A DNA stretch of 64,000 nucleotides from the NCBI GenBank assembly GCA_044226535.1, contig JBGAGT010000014.1, positions 1 through 64,000 on the forward strand. The letters are read 5' to 3'. A program made the translations under genes and the position numbers. Below are positions 53,211 through 62,968 of the stretch, piece by piece. Below the pieces are notes generated by a model, which ran no database searches, had not been told where the DNA came from, and worked only from the letters and a program-made list of their open reading frames with translations. The first letter of the stretch is position 1; every line of letters starts with the position of its first letter. The DNA comes from VBCG01 sp044226535. Its GTDB lineage: Bacteria; Pseudomonadota; Gammaproteobacteria; Burkholderiales; Casimicrobiaceae.

Positions 53211-53750
53211 ATGACCCGCCGCCAGGCCATGACTCGCCGTGCCACTGCGGCCACGCGCGCGGCCACGGAAGCGATCGCCGGCCGCGCCACCGACCCCATC
53301 GCCGACGCCTGCGCCTGCGGTCGCCTGCGCCGCGCGAGCCGCGCCCTCACCCAGCTCTACGACGACGCGATGGGCTGCGCGGGGCTGCGGGTGACGCAGT
53401 TCTCGCTGCTGCGCACGCTGGCGCGCGAGGGGCCCACGACCATCGGCGCGCTCGCCGAGAACGCCCTCACCGAGCGCACGGCGCTGGCGCGCAACCTCGA
53501 CATCCTCGCGGACCAGGGCCTCGTCGCCATCCGCAAGGGACGCGATGCGCGCACGCGCGTGGCGTCGATCACGCGTGCCGGCGAGAAGGCCATCGCCGAG
53601 GCGATGCCTCACTGGCACGAAGCCCAACGCAAGGTCGGCGCGCTGATGGGCGAGGAGAAGCTCGCCGCGCTGATCCAGCTCCTCCGCGACCTCGAGTCGC
53701 TGCACCCCGCGTTCGCCCACGACGGCGACGCCTCGAACCCCGCCGCCTGA
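53211..53750 (+). CDS. MarR-family transcriptional regulator
   Basis: A regulator of 179 residues. The winged helix shows GLRVTQFSLLRTLAREGPTT, TERTALARNLDILADQGLVA and the wing KGRDARTRVASIT. Three Cys near the N-terminal helix (ADACACGRLRR, DAMGCAGLR) could give redox or metal sensing, which is inference. The first 30 residues are Thr/Arg/Ala rich and may be an over-extended start. The MFS transporter starts 24 bases downstream and is the obvious target. Confidence 0.88.
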   Translation: MTRRQAMTRRATAATRAATEAIAGRATDPIADACACGRLRRASRALTQLYDDAMGCAGLRVTQFSLLRTLAREGPTTIGALAENALTERTALARNLDILADQGLVAIRKGRDARTRVASITRAGEKAIAEAMPHWHEAQRKVGALMGEEKLAALIQLLRDLESLHPAFAHDGDASNPAA

Positions 53751-53774
53751 CGCGGCGCAACGCCCCCGCCCGCC

Positions 53775-55001
53775 ATGAACGCCACCGCTTCCCGCGCCGA
53801 CTGGCGCACGCCCACCGTCGTCCTCACCGTCTGCGGCATCATCCTCACCCTCTCGGTCGGGATCCGCGCGGCCTTCGGCCTGTTCCTCACGCCCATCACC
53901 CACGACCTGGGCTGGGGCCGCGAGACCTTCGCGCTGGCGCTCGCCGTGCAGAACCTGATGTGGGGCATCACACAGCCTTTCGCGGGCATGATCGCCGACA
54001 AATGGGGCTCGGGCCGCGTGCTGGTCGGCGGTGCGCTGCTCTATTGCTCGGGCCTCGCGCTGATGGCGGTGCCCTACTCGCCGCTGGTCTTCACGCTGAC
54101 TGCGGGCGTGTTGATCGGCACGGGGCTTTCGGGCATCGCGTTCAGCATCGTCGCGGGGGTGCTGGGCAAGGTCTACCCGCCCGAAAAGCGCAGCATGGCG
54201 CTGGGGATCTCGGCGGCCGCCGGGTCGTTCGGGCAGTTCCTGTTCCTGCCGGTCGCGCAATGGCTGATCACCCATGTCGGCTGGCAAGGTGCGCTGGTCG
54301 CGCTGGCCGCGATCGGGTTGCTCATCGTGCCGCTGTCGGCCGCGCTGGTGGTGCGTCGCGACAAGGTCGCGCACACGTTCAAGCAGTCGACCGGCGAGGC
54401 GTTGCGCGAGGCCGTGTCGCATCGCGGCTTCGTGCTGCTGACGCTGGGCTTTTTCGTCTGCGGCTTCCAGGTGGTGTTCATCGGCGTGCACCTGCCGGCA
54501 TACCTGCTCGACAAGGGCTTCGGCGCGAGCGTCGGCGTCACCGCGCTGGCGCTGGTGGGGCTCGGCAACATCGTCGGCACCTATGTCGCGGGCTGGCTCG
54601 GCGGCAAGATGCCCAAGCGCTGGATCCTGTCGTTCATCTACTTCGGCCGCGCGGTGGCGATCGCGCTGTTCCTGTGGCTGCCGCTGACCACGACCAGCGT
54701 GTACGTGTTCGCCTCCGCCATGGGCGTGCTGTGGCTGTCGACCGTGCCGCCCACCAACGGCATCCTCGCGCAGGTGTTCGGCGTGCGCTACCTCTCGATG
54801 CTCTCGGGCATCACCTTCTTCAGCCACCAGATCGGCAGCTTCCTCGGCGCGTGGCTCGGCGGCAAGGTATTCGACACCACCGGCAGCTACGACATCGTGT
54901 GGTACCTGTCGATCGCGCTTGGAATCGTTGCGGGGCTCATCAACCTGCCCATCGACGAGCGCGAGATCGCGCGCACCGCGCCGAAACCGGCACCCGCGTA
55001 G
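53775..55001 (+). CDS. MFS transporter, oxalate/formate-antiporter-like (OFA)
   Basis: An inner-membrane carrier of 408 residues with 12 predicted segments. ILTLSVGIRAAFGLFLTPIT, GWGRETFALALAVQNLMWGI and ADKWGSGRVLVGGALLYCSG (motif A-like) fit the OFA/monocarboxylate group. The substrate is probably a small organic acid. It is co-transcribed with the marR-type gene. Confidence 0.88.
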   Translation: MNATASRADWRTPTVVLTVCGIILTLSVGIRAAFGLFLTPITHDLGWGRETFALALAVQNLMWGITQPFAGMIADKWGSGRVLVGGALLYCSGLALMAVPYSPLVFTLTAGVLIGTGLSGIAFSIVAGVLGKVYPPEKRSMALGISAAAGSFGQFLFLPVAQWLITHVGWQGALVALAAIGLLIVPLSAALVVRRDKVAHTFKQSTGEALREAVSHRGFVLLTLGFFVCGFQVVFIGVHLPAYLLDKGFGASVGVTALALVGLGNIVGTYVAGWLGGKMPKRWILSFIYFGRAVAIALFLWLPLTTTSVYVFASAMGVLWLSTVPPTNGILAQVFGVRYLSMLSGITFFSHQIGSFLGAWLGGKVFDTTGSYDIVWYLSIALGIVAGLINLPIDEREIARTAPKPAPA

Positions 55002-55012
55002 GCGACCCGACG

Positions 55013-55159
55013 CGCCCTGCTCGGGCTTTACCGACGTCGACAGCACCGCGAGCTATTGCGCGGCCGTCGCTCGAGGGCGAGCGCGCGTCCAACGCCGCGC
55101 TGGCACGACGCCTGGAAGCGGTGGAGCGCGCGCTCGGCGATCGGCCCCTCGAGCGTTGA
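55013..55159 (+). pseudogene. Collapsed S74 surface-protein gene
   Basis: The start of the cysteine module (PCSGFTDVDSTASYCAAV) is joined near 55067, out of frame, to the family's terminal coiled coil (LEGERASNAALARRLEAVER then ALGDRPLER and stop at 55159). The signal peptide, repeats and S74 domain are all missing. It lies directly upstream of an intact paralog, which fits deletion by recombination between copies. Confidence 0.75.
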
Positions 55160-55251
55160 GGCGGCTCGACGCGATCCAGCACGCGCTGGCGCACCGACGC
55201 AGCGAGGTGCAAAATCACTCGCGCGCCGCCCCGGCGCCAGGGAGGTTCGAC

Positions 55252-56316
55252 ATGCGTGCCCAATCCCGGATGGTAGCCGCTGGCTGCCTCGTCGCGTCCT
55301 CCGTCGCGCTTCCCGCCACCGCGCTCGCCGCCGCCTGCGCCGGCTTCAGCGACGTCGACGTCTCCGACGCCACCTATTGCAGCGCCGTGACGTTCATCAA
55401 GAACAAGGGCGTAACCTTGGGGTGCGGCGACGGTTCCACCTATTGCCCCAACGACTACGTGACCCGCCTTCAGATGGCTTTGTTCATGCAGCGACTGGCG
55501 CGTGGGGGTCCTGGCAATGTGCTTCCCGACGCGACATCGACCATCGGCGGCGGTGAAAGCAACTCGATCCAGGGAACCGGCCGCTACGGCACCATTGGCG
55601 GAGGCGCCAGCAATGCAGCGGCAGGGGAGTTCGCCAGCCTCGGCGGCGGCTTGCTGAATGCTTCGAACGGGGACTATGCGACGGTGGCGGGAGGTGTGGG
55701 CAACGACGCGACCGGCATCGCCGCCACCATTCCGGGAGGCAGCAACAATTCGGCGACAGGCAACTATTCCTTCGCCGCAGGCGTATTGGCAAGCGACGCC
55801 GGCCACCATGGCTCGTTCGTTTGGGCGGATTCAATAGGTCATGCCTTCTCCGCCAGCGCCGACAACACCTTCATCGCGCGTGCCACCGGCGGTGTGGGTT
55901 TCGCGGTTGCGGTCAACGCGAGCGGCAATCCCACCCAGAACTGCCTGCTGCTACCCGGAACCCCGAGCTGGCAATGCACCAGCGATCGCAATGCGAAGGA
56001 GAATCTCGTCGAAGCCGATGGTGCCGCCGTGCTCGCACGGCTCGCTGACATGCCGGTCTACACCTACTCGATGAAAGGCAGCGACCCTGCGCAACGCAGC
56101 ATGGGTCCCACGGCGCAGGACTTCCATGCAGCTTTCGGCCTGGGTATCAACGACACGACCATCGCGTCGATCAATCTCGACGGCGTGGCGCTGGCGGCCA
56201 TCAAGGGCCTGAACCAGAGGCTCGAGGCGATCGAGCAGCGGCTCGAGGCAGAGCGCGCCGCCAACGCCGAGCTGCGGGCCCAACTGGCGGCGACCCGACG
56301 CGAGCCGCCGCGCTGA
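55252..56316 (+). CDS. Secreted SLH-like / YadA-head-repeat / S74-chaperone protein
   Basis: A protein of 354 residues. A signal peptide (MVAAGCLVASSVALPATALA) precedes the cysteine module (CAGFSDVDVSDATYC to YCPNDYVTRLQMALFMQRLA). Head repeats (ESNSIQGTGRYGTIGGGASN onward) are fewer than in the copy at 44006. Then TSDRNAKENLVEAD opens the S74 domain, with MGPTAQDFHAAFGLGINDTT and a coiled coil (LEAIEQRLEAERAANAELRA). A Cys pair in NCLLLPGTPSWQCTSD is special to this copy. GGGAGGTTCGAC precedes the ATG. Confidence 0.83.
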   Translation: MRAQSRMVAAGCLVASSVALPATALAAACAGFSDVDVSDATYCSAVTFIKNKGVTLGCGDGSTYCPNDYVTRLQMALFMQRLARGGPGNVLPDATSTIGGGESNSIQGTGRYGTIGGGASNAAAGEFASLGGGLLNASNGDYATVAGGVGNDATGIAATIPGGSNNSATGNYSFAAGVLASDAGHHGSFVWADSIGHAFSASADNTFIARATGGVGFAVAVNASGNPTQNCLLLPGTPSWQCTSDRNAKENLVEADGAAVLARLADMPVYTYSMKGSDPAQRSMGPTAQDFHAAFGLGINDTTIASINLDGVALAAIKGLNQRLEAIEQRLEAERAANAELRAQLAATRREPPR

Positions 56317-56325
56317 GGCGATCCT

Positions 56326-57363
56326 CTAGAGACTCGGATCGCGGGGGAAGCCAGGCGGAACGATCAGCGCCGAGGCCACGCTGGGCGGGACGCTCGACGG
56401 CGGCACAATGGCGCGTGCCGAACCGCCGCCCGCGCTCGACGGTGCTGCGCCGGAAGCGGCACCGGGCAAGGCGCCGTGGGCGGTCCGCCCCCGCACCTTC
56501 TTGCCGCACAGCGACCCGCAGTCGTGCGCATAGGCATAAGTGAACTCGGCGCCGAGCAGGAAGATCTGCGCCGAGTAGTACACCCACAGCAGCAGCACGG
56601 CGATCGAGCCCGCCGCGCCGAAGCCCGACACCACGCCACTGCGGCCGATGTACAGGCCGATCAGGTATTTCCCCAGCGTGAACAGCGCGGCCGTCGCCGC
56701 AGCGCCGATCCATACGTCGCGCCAGGCGATCTGCACGCTCGGTAGCACCTTGTAGATCAGCGCGAAGAGCAGCGTGACGATTGCCAAGCTCACCACGAAA
56801 TTCACCGCCTGCAGCACGGTGCTCCAGCCCGCGAGGTAGGGCGCCCACCAGTCCCCCAGCGCGGCCAGCATCGCGCTCACCACCAGCGACACCAGCAGGA
56901 TGAAGCCGATGCCCAGGATCAGGCCGAACGACAGCAGCCGTGCGCGGAGGAGCCCCCACAATCCCGAGGGCCGCGCGGCCCTCGGTGCCTTCCAGATGCG
57001 GTCGAGGTCGCTCTGCAGCTCGCCGAACACCGTGGTGGCGCCGATCAGCAGCGCCACGACACCCACCGCCGTGGCGACCACGCTCGTGCCCTTGGAATGC
57101 ACGCTGGCGAGCAGGCCCTGGATCGCCGTCGCGCCGTCGTGGCCCACCATGCCCTCGAGCTGCCCGAGCAGGTGGCCTTGCGCCGCCTGCTCGCCGAAGG
57201 CCAGGCCCGCCACGGCGATCACGATCACCAGCAGCGGCGCGATGGAGAACATCGTGTAGTAGGCCAGCGCCGCGCCCATGCTGGGCGCGAAATCCTCGAG
57301 CCAGCCGTCGAAGGCCTCGCGAGCGAGGCGCCAGAGGTCGGCGAGCGGAATGGGAAGTCGCAT
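56326..57363 (-). CDS. YihY/BrkB-family inner-membrane protein
   Basis: A protein of 345 residues with about six membrane segments: ALAYYTMFSIAPLLVIVIAV, VVATAVGVVALLIGATTVFG, GFILLVSLVVSAMLAALGDW, and the conserved WVYYSAQIFLLGAEFTYAYA near the end of the core. The family was once called RNase BN but is a membrane protein of unknown transport role. The C-terminal 60 residues are Pro/Ala/Ser rich and probably cytoplasmic. Convergent with the S74 gene. Confidence 0.93.
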   Translation of the reverse strand: MRLPIPLADLWRLAREAFDGWLEDFAPSMGAALAYYTMFSIAPLLVIVIAVAGLAFGEQAAQGHLLGQLEGMVGHDGATAIQGLLASVHSKGTSVVATAVGVVALLIGATTVFGELQSDLDRIWKAPRAARPSGLWGLLRARLLSFGLILGIGFILLVSLVVSAMLAALGDWWAPYLAGWSTVLQAVNFVVSLAIVTLLFALIYKVLPSVQIAWRDVWIGAAATAALFTLGKYLIGLYIGRSGVVSGFGAAGSIAVLLLWVYYSAQIFLLGAEFTYAYAHDCGSLCGKKVRGRTAHGALPGAASGAAPSSAGGGSARAIVPPSSVPPSVASALIVPPGFPRDPSL

Positions 57364-57446
57364 CGGGATGAGCGTCGCGCCTTGCGGGGGCACTGGACAG
57401 TCGGTGCGAGGCGGATTTTACGTGCCGGCGCTGTCCGACGGTCCCC

Positions 57447-57549
57447 GTCATCCCCGCGAAAGCGGGGACCCATGGATGCCGCCTTCACGGCATGGTTTCC
57501 CGCCTTCGCGGGAATGACGGGGAGTGGGAATGACAGGGGGGCGGGAATG
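57447..57549. repeat. Repeat cluster between yihY and ugpQ
   Basis: A forward arm of the CCCC subtype, a spacer with GCCGCCTTCACGGC, an inverted arm of the TTCCCGCCTTCGCGGGAAT subtype and two short GGGAATGAC echoes. Mixed subtypes within one element are again seen. Confidence 0.85.
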
Positions 57550-57557
57550 ACCGAAGG

Positions 57558-58316
57558 CTACGCCGCCGGAATCGTGTCCACCGCGTCGGTGATGACGGTA
57601 TCGACCCCGTAACCCTGCAGCTCGGCCACGCGCGCGGGGTCGTTCACGGTCCACGCGAGCACGCCATAGCCAGCCTCGCGCGCCTTGGCCACGCTGGCGG
57701 CATCCAGCACGAGCTGGTGCGCGTCGAGGGCGATGGCGTCGACGCGCGCGAGGCGCTCCATCCAGCCGTCCGGCAGGCGGTTGTCCTGCGTGCGGTCGAC
57801 CAGCAGCGCGCGCGGCAGCTCGGGCACGGCGTCGCGCGCGGCAATCAGCGACTCGTCGGCGAAGGACGAGAGCAGCGGCGGCACCTCGGCGTCGCGCCAC
57901 AGCGAGGCGGCGTCGATGGCGACCGCCGCCCCGGTCTCGCGCTCGCGCCCGGGCGTGGGCTTGATCTCGATGTTCACGCGGCAGTCGTGGGCGCGCGCCC
58001 AGCGCGCGACGGCGGCGAGCGTGGGCAGCATCTCGCCCGCGTACTTGGCCGAGTGCCAGCCGCCGGCGTCGAGTCGCGCGAGCTCGCGCCAGGGAAGTGC
58101 GTCGGCGCGCCCGCGGCCGCTGGTGGTGCGATCGAGCGTCGCATCGTGCAGCAGGAAGGCGACGTTGTCGGCCGAGAGCTTCACGTCGAACTCGAACATG
58201 CGATAGCCGTGGGCGTGACCCACGCGCATGGAGGTCAGCGTGTTCTCGGGTGCGAGCTTGCCCGCGCCGCGGTGTGCGCACAGCTTCGGGTAGGGCCAGT
58301 CGGTCGGCTTGGTCAT
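57558..58316 (-). CDS. ugpQ: Glycerophosphodiester phosphodiesterase
   Basis: A cytoplasmic GDPD-family enzyme of 252 residues that splits glycerophosphodiesters into glycerol 3-phosphate and an alcohol. The active site is AHRGAGKLAPENTLTSMRVG (His-Arg and Glu-Asn) with EFDVKLSADNVAFLLHDATL (metal ligands and His). FADESLIAARDAVP and AWTVNDPARVAELQGYGVD complete the barrel. It follows the ugpBAEC genes on the same strand, separated by a repeat cluster. Confidence 0.95.
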   Translation of the reverse strand: MTKPTDWPYPKLCAHRGAGKLAPENTLTSMRVGHAHGYRMFEFDVKLSADNVAFLLHDATLDRTTSGRGRADALPWRELARLDAGGWHSAKYAGEMLPTLAAVARWARAHDCRVNIEIKPTPGRERETGAAVAIDAASLWRDAEVPPLLSSFADESLIAARDAVPELPRALLVDRTQDNRLPDGWMERLARVDAIALDAHQLVLDAASVAKAREAGYGVLAWTVNDPARVAELQGYGVDTVITDAVDTIPAA

Positions 58317-58330
58317 GCGACCTATTCTCC

Positions 58331-58482
58331 GTCATTCCCGCGAAAGCGGGAACCTACCCGTCATTCCCGCGAAAGCGGGAACCTACCGTGGGTCCCCGCT
58401 TTCGCGGGGATGACGGCGTGGTGGGTCCCCGCTTTCGCGGGGATGACGGCGTGGTGGGTCCCCGCTTTCGCGGGGATGACGG
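58331..58482. repeat. Five-arm repeat cluster between ugpC and ugpQ
   Basis: Two forward ATTCCCGCGAAAGCGGGAA arms face three inverted CCCCGCTTTCGCGGGG arms separated by GGCGTGGT. The whole can fold into a long branched hairpin inside the ugp transcript. Confidence 0.88.
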
Positions 58483-58484
58483 CT

Positions 58485-59552
<1,068 letters not shown>

Positions 59553-59554
59553 CG

Positions 59555-60427
59555 TTATTTCTCGGTCTCGACCAAGCCCTTGACGAACCACCGCTGCATC
59601 AGCAGCACCACCGCCACCGGCGGCAGCATCGCGAGCATGGCGGTCGCCATGACGAGCTGCCATTCGGTCGCGGCGTCGCCGCCGGTGATCATGCGCTTGA
59701 TGCCGATCACGGTGGTGTACATCGACTCGTCGGTGGTGACGAGCAGCGGCCACAGGTACTGGTTCCACCCGTAGATGAACTGGATCACGAACAGCGCGGC
59801 GATCGAGGTGCGCGACAGCGGCACCACGACGTCCACGAAAAAGCGCATCGGCCCCGCGCCGTCGATGCGCGCGGCCTCGGCGAGCTCGTCGGGGATGGTG
59901 AGGAAGAACTGGCGGAACAGGAAGGTCGCGGTCGCCGAGGCGATCAGCGGGATGGTGAGGCCCGCGTAGGTATTGATCATGCCGAGATCGGCGACGACCT
60001 TGTACGTCGGGAGGATGCGCACCTCGACGGGCAGCATCAGCGTGACGAAGATCATCCAGAACACGGTGTTGCGGAACGGGAAGCGGAAGTACACGATCGC
60101 GAAGGCCGACAAGAGCGAGATGGCGATCTTGCCGATGGCGATGGTGAGCGCCATGATCAGGCTGTTGATCATCATCTGCGCGACCGGCGCGGAGGCACCC
60201 TTGGTCGAGCCGTGCCCCAGCACGAAGGCGTAGTTCTCGATCAGGTGCGTGCCGGGCCAGAGCTGCATCGGCGCGGCCAGCACCTCCTCGGCGGTGAGCG
60301 ACGAGGCGACGAAGGTCACGTAGATGGGGAACGCGACGATCGCCACGCCCAGCAGCAGCAGCGCGTGCCGCACCACCGTCAGCAGCGGGCGGTGCTCGAC
60401 CATCGACGAGGAGACGTCACGCGCCAT
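59555..60427 (-). CDS. ugpE: sn-Glycerol-3-phosphate ABC transporter permease UgpE
   Basis: A CUT1 permease of 290 residues with six segments (LLLGVAIVAFPIYVTFVASS, IYGWNQYLWPLLVTTDESMY) and the EAA loop DELAEAARIDGAGPMRFF. Its ATG at 60427 overlaps the ugpA stop (TGATG) and ugpC begins three bases after its own stop. The name rests on the gene order and on UgpB. Confidence 0.94.
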   Translation of the reverse strand: MARDVSSSMVEHRPLLTVVRHALLLLGVAIVAFPIYVTFVASSLTAEEVLAAPMQLWPGTHLIENYAFVLGHGSTKGASAPVAQMMINSLIMALTIAIGKIAISLLSAFAIVYFRFPFRNTVFWMIFVTLMLPVEVRILPTYKVVADLGMINTYAGLTIPLIASATATFLFRQFFLTIPDELAEAARIDGAGPMRFFVDVVVPLSRTSIAALFVIQFIYGWNQYLWPLLVTTDESMYTTVIGIKRMITGGDAATEWQLVMATAMLAMLPPVAVVLLMQRWFVKGLVETEK

Positions 60428-61314
60428 CAGTACTCCACCTTCCGCTCGATGTAGCGGAACTGGATGAAGGTGAGCGCGATGACGATGGCCATCAGGATCG
60501 CCGACTGCGCGGCCGAGCCGCCGAGGTCAAGCGCCTTGAAGCCGTCCTGGAACACCTTGAACACGAGGATCTCGGTGGCGCGCGCGGGGCCGCCCTGCGT
60601 TGCCGCGTCGACGATGGCGAAGGTGTCGAAGAACGCGTACACGATGTTCACCACCAGCAGGAAAAAGGTGGTGGGCGACAGGAGCGGGAACACGATGGTC
60701 CAGAAGCGGCGCATCGGCCCCGCGCCGTCGATGGCCGCCGCCTCGATCAGCGACTTGGGGATGGCCTGCAGGCCGGCCAGGAAGAACAGGAAGTTGTAGC
60801 TGATCTGCTTCCACACGGCGGCCATGATGATGAGGATCATGGCCTGCGTGCCGTTGAGCAGGTGGTCCCACTCGATGCCGATCCGCCCCAGCGCATGCGC
60901 GATGATGCCGAGCGTGGGGCTCATCAGGAACACGAACAGCACCGCCACCACCGCGGGCGCGACGGCATAGGGCCAGATCAGCAGCGTCTTGTAAAACGTG
61001 GCGCCATGGATGACCTTGTCGGCCATCACCGCCAGCAGCAGCGCGACCGACAGGCCCAGCACGGCCACGCTGGCCGAGAAGACCATGGTCAGCCGGAACG
61101 AGTTGATATAGCCGTCGTCCTGGAACAGCGCGGTGAAGTTGTCCAGCCCCACCCATTGGGTGCTGGCGCCGAAGGCGTCCTCGAGCTGCGTCGACTGGTA
61201 CAGCGTCTGCGCCGCCGGCCAGAAGAAAAAGATGAGGGTGATGGCGAGCTGCGGGGCCACCAGCAGCCAGGGAAGCCAGCTCGACTTGAAGACGACGCGT
61301 TTCTCGGCGGCCAT
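60427..61314 (-). CDS. ugpA: sn-Glycerol-3-phosphate ABC transporter permease UgpA
   Basis: A CUT1 permease of 295 residues beginning MAAEKRVVFKSSWLPWLLVA. The EAA loop reads KSLIEAAAIDGAGPMRRFW, and LLLVVNIVYAFFDTFAIVDA with TQGGPARATEILVFKVFQDG is typical of UgpA. The ATG at 61314 is preferred over the longer frame to 61362. A repeat cluster separates it from ugpB. Confidence 0.94.
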   Translation of the reverse strand: MAAEKRVVFKSSWLPWLLVAPQLAITLIFFFWPAAQTLYQSTQLEDAFGASTQWVGLDNFTALFQDDGYINSFRLTMVFSASVAVLGLSVALLLAVMADKVIHGATFYKTLLIWPYAVAPAVVAVLFVFLMSPTLGIIAHALGRIGIEWDHLLNGTQAMILIIMAAVWKQISYNFLFFLAGLQAIPKSLIEAAAIDGAGPMRRFWTIVFPLLSPTTFFLLVVNIVYAFFDTFAIVDAATQGGPARATEILVFKVFQDGFKALDLGGSAAQSAILMAIVIALTFIQFRYIERKVEY

Positions 61315-61380
61315 GCCGATAGTATGTGCGAAACGGATTCCCTGAACAAAGGGGCCGCGCATGGCGCGGCCCCCGCGATC

Positions 61381-61478
61381 GTCATTCCTGCGCGGTCATC
61401 CCACGCGGTCCCCCGCGCGGTCATCCCCGCGAAAGCGGGGACCCACCACGCGGATTCCCGCTTTCGCAGGAATGACGG
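61381..61478. repeat. Repeat cluster between ugpB and ugpA
   Basis: Three decayed forward arms, one good CCCCGCGAAAGCGGGG arm and an inverted ATTCCCGCTTTCGCAGGAAT arm. The hairpin could reduce read-through so that ugpB is made in excess, as is usual for binding proteins (inference). Confidence 0.85.
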
Positions 61479-61482
61479 TTGG

Positions 61483-62799
61483 CTACTTGTTGGCTTGCTG
61501 GAACTTGACCAGGATCTCGTCGCCGCGCTTCACGGCGTCGTCGAGCGCCTGCTTCGGGGCCTTCTTGCCCGTCCACACCGCCTCGAGCTCCTCCTCGATC
61601 ACGTTGCGCACCTGCACGAAGTTGCCGAGCCGCACGCCGCGCGAATTGGCGGTGGTCTTGGTGACCATCTGCTCCACGGCGATGTTCGGGCCCGGCGTCT
61701 TGTCGTAGAAGCCCGACTTCTTGGTGAGCTCATAGGCCGCGTAGGTGATCGGCAGGTAGCCCGTCGCCTGGTGCCATTCGGCCTGGATCTCGGGGTTCGA
61801 CAGGAAGGTGAAGAACCTCGCCACGCCCTTGTAGTCGCCGGCCGGCTTGCCCGACATCACCCACAGGCTGGCGCCGCCGATGATCGAGTTCTGCGGCGCA
61901 CCGGGGATGTCCGGGTAGTACGGGAGCTGCGACACGCCGAACTTGAACTTGGCGTTCTTGGTGATGTTGGCGAACGCGCCCGAGCTCGACATCAGCATGC
62001 CGCACTCGCCCGAGTAGAACTTCGACTCGGCCTCGTTGGTGCGGCCGGCATAGGTCACGTAACCCTTGTCCATCCAGGTCTTCAGGTTGGTGATGTGGCG
62101 CACCTGCAGCGGCCCGTTGATGGCGAGCCGCGCGTCGAGGCCGCCGAAGCCGTTCTGCTTGGTGGCGAACGGCAGGTTGTGCCACGAGCTGAAGTTCTCG
62201 AGTTGCGTCCACGACGGCCAGCCGAAGGTGAAGGCGCACTTGTCGCCGGCGGCCTTGAGCTTGGCGGCGGCGGCCACCACGGCGGCCCAGGTGGCGGGCG
62301 GCTGGTTGGGGTCGAGGCCGGCCTTCTGGAAGGCGTCCTTGTTGATGTAGAACACCGGCGTCGAGCTGTTGAACGGCATCGACACCAGCTTGCCGTCGGG
62401 CGTGGCGTAGTAGCCGTACACCGCGGAGATGTACGCCTTGGGATCGAACTTCTCGCCGGCGTCGGCCATCAGCTGCCATACCGGCTTGATCGCGCCCTTG
62501 CTGTACATCATGGTGGCGGTGCCCACTTCGAACACCTGCACGATGTGCGGCGCCTGCTTGGCGCGGTACGCGGCGATGGCGGCCGTCATCGACTCCGGAT
62601 ACGTGCCCTTGAACACCGGCACGACCTTGTAGTCCGACTGGCTCTTGTTGAAGCGGTCGGCGATGCTGGCGACGCGGTCGCCGAGCGCACCCGTCATCGA
62701 GTGCCAGAACTGGATTTCGGTGACCGCGCTGGCGGCACCGGCAAAGCCCACGGCGGCGGCGAAGACCGCGGCACGGACGGCGTTGATTCGGAACGACAT
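61483..62799 (-). CDS. ugpB: sn-Glycerol-3-phosphate-binding periplasmic protein
   Basis: A binding protein of 438 residues with a signal peptide ending VGFAGAASA. EIQFWHSMTGALGDRVASIA, RFNKSQSDYKVVPVFKGTYP, GGASLWVMSGKPAGDYKGVA and FLSNPEIQAEWHQATGYLPI are characteristic of UgpB. It feeds UgpAEC with glycerol 3-phosphate and glycerophosphodiesters, which UgpQ then cleaves. The ATG follows GAGGAGAACC. Confidence 0.95.
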   Translation of the reverse strand: MSFRINAVRAAVFAAAVGFAGAASAVTEIQFWHSMTGALGDRVASIADRFNKSQSDYKVVPVFKGTYPESMTAAIAAYRAKQAPHIVQVFEVGTATMMYSKGAIKPVWQLMADAGEKFDPKAYISAVYGYYATPDGKLVSMPFNSSTPVFYINKDAFQKAGLDPNQPPATWAAVVAAAAKLKAAGDKCAFTFGWPSWTQLENFSSWHNLPFATKQNGFGGLDARLAINGPLQVRHITNLKTWMDKGYVTYAGRTNEAESKFYSGECGMLMSSSGAFANITKNAKFKFGVSQLPYYPDIPGAPQNSIIGGASLWVMSGKPAGDYKGVARFFTFLSNPEIQAEWHQATGYLPITYAAYELTKKSGFYDKTPGPNIAVEQMVTKTTANSRGVRLGNFVQVRNVIEEELEAVWTGKKAPKQALDDAVKRGDEILVKFQQANK

Positions 62800-62876
62800 G
62801 GAGGTTCTCCTCTGATTGGGCGGGCGGGCAATTCTGCCTTCTTGGGATGGCGATTCTATTGCAGACCGGCGACCCC

Positions 62877-62966
62877 GTCATCCCACGTCATCCCCGCGAA
62901 GGCGGGGATCCCCGCTTTCGCGGGGATGACGGGGCGGTGGGTCCCCGCTTTCGCGGGGATGACGGA
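62877..62966. repeat. Repeat cluster between the HAD gene and ugpB
   Basis: A short echo, a forward arm (CCCCGCGAAGGCGGGG) directly fused to an inverted arm, then another inverted arm. It lies just after the HAD stop, in the region where the ugpB promoter would lie. Confidence 0.85.
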
Positions 62967-62968
62967 GG

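Noticed and set aside
52971..55046. 691-codon open frame opposite marR and the MFS gene
   Set aside because: Low-complexity Arg/Gln/His composition typical of a shadow frame; the plus-strand genes have intact motifs.
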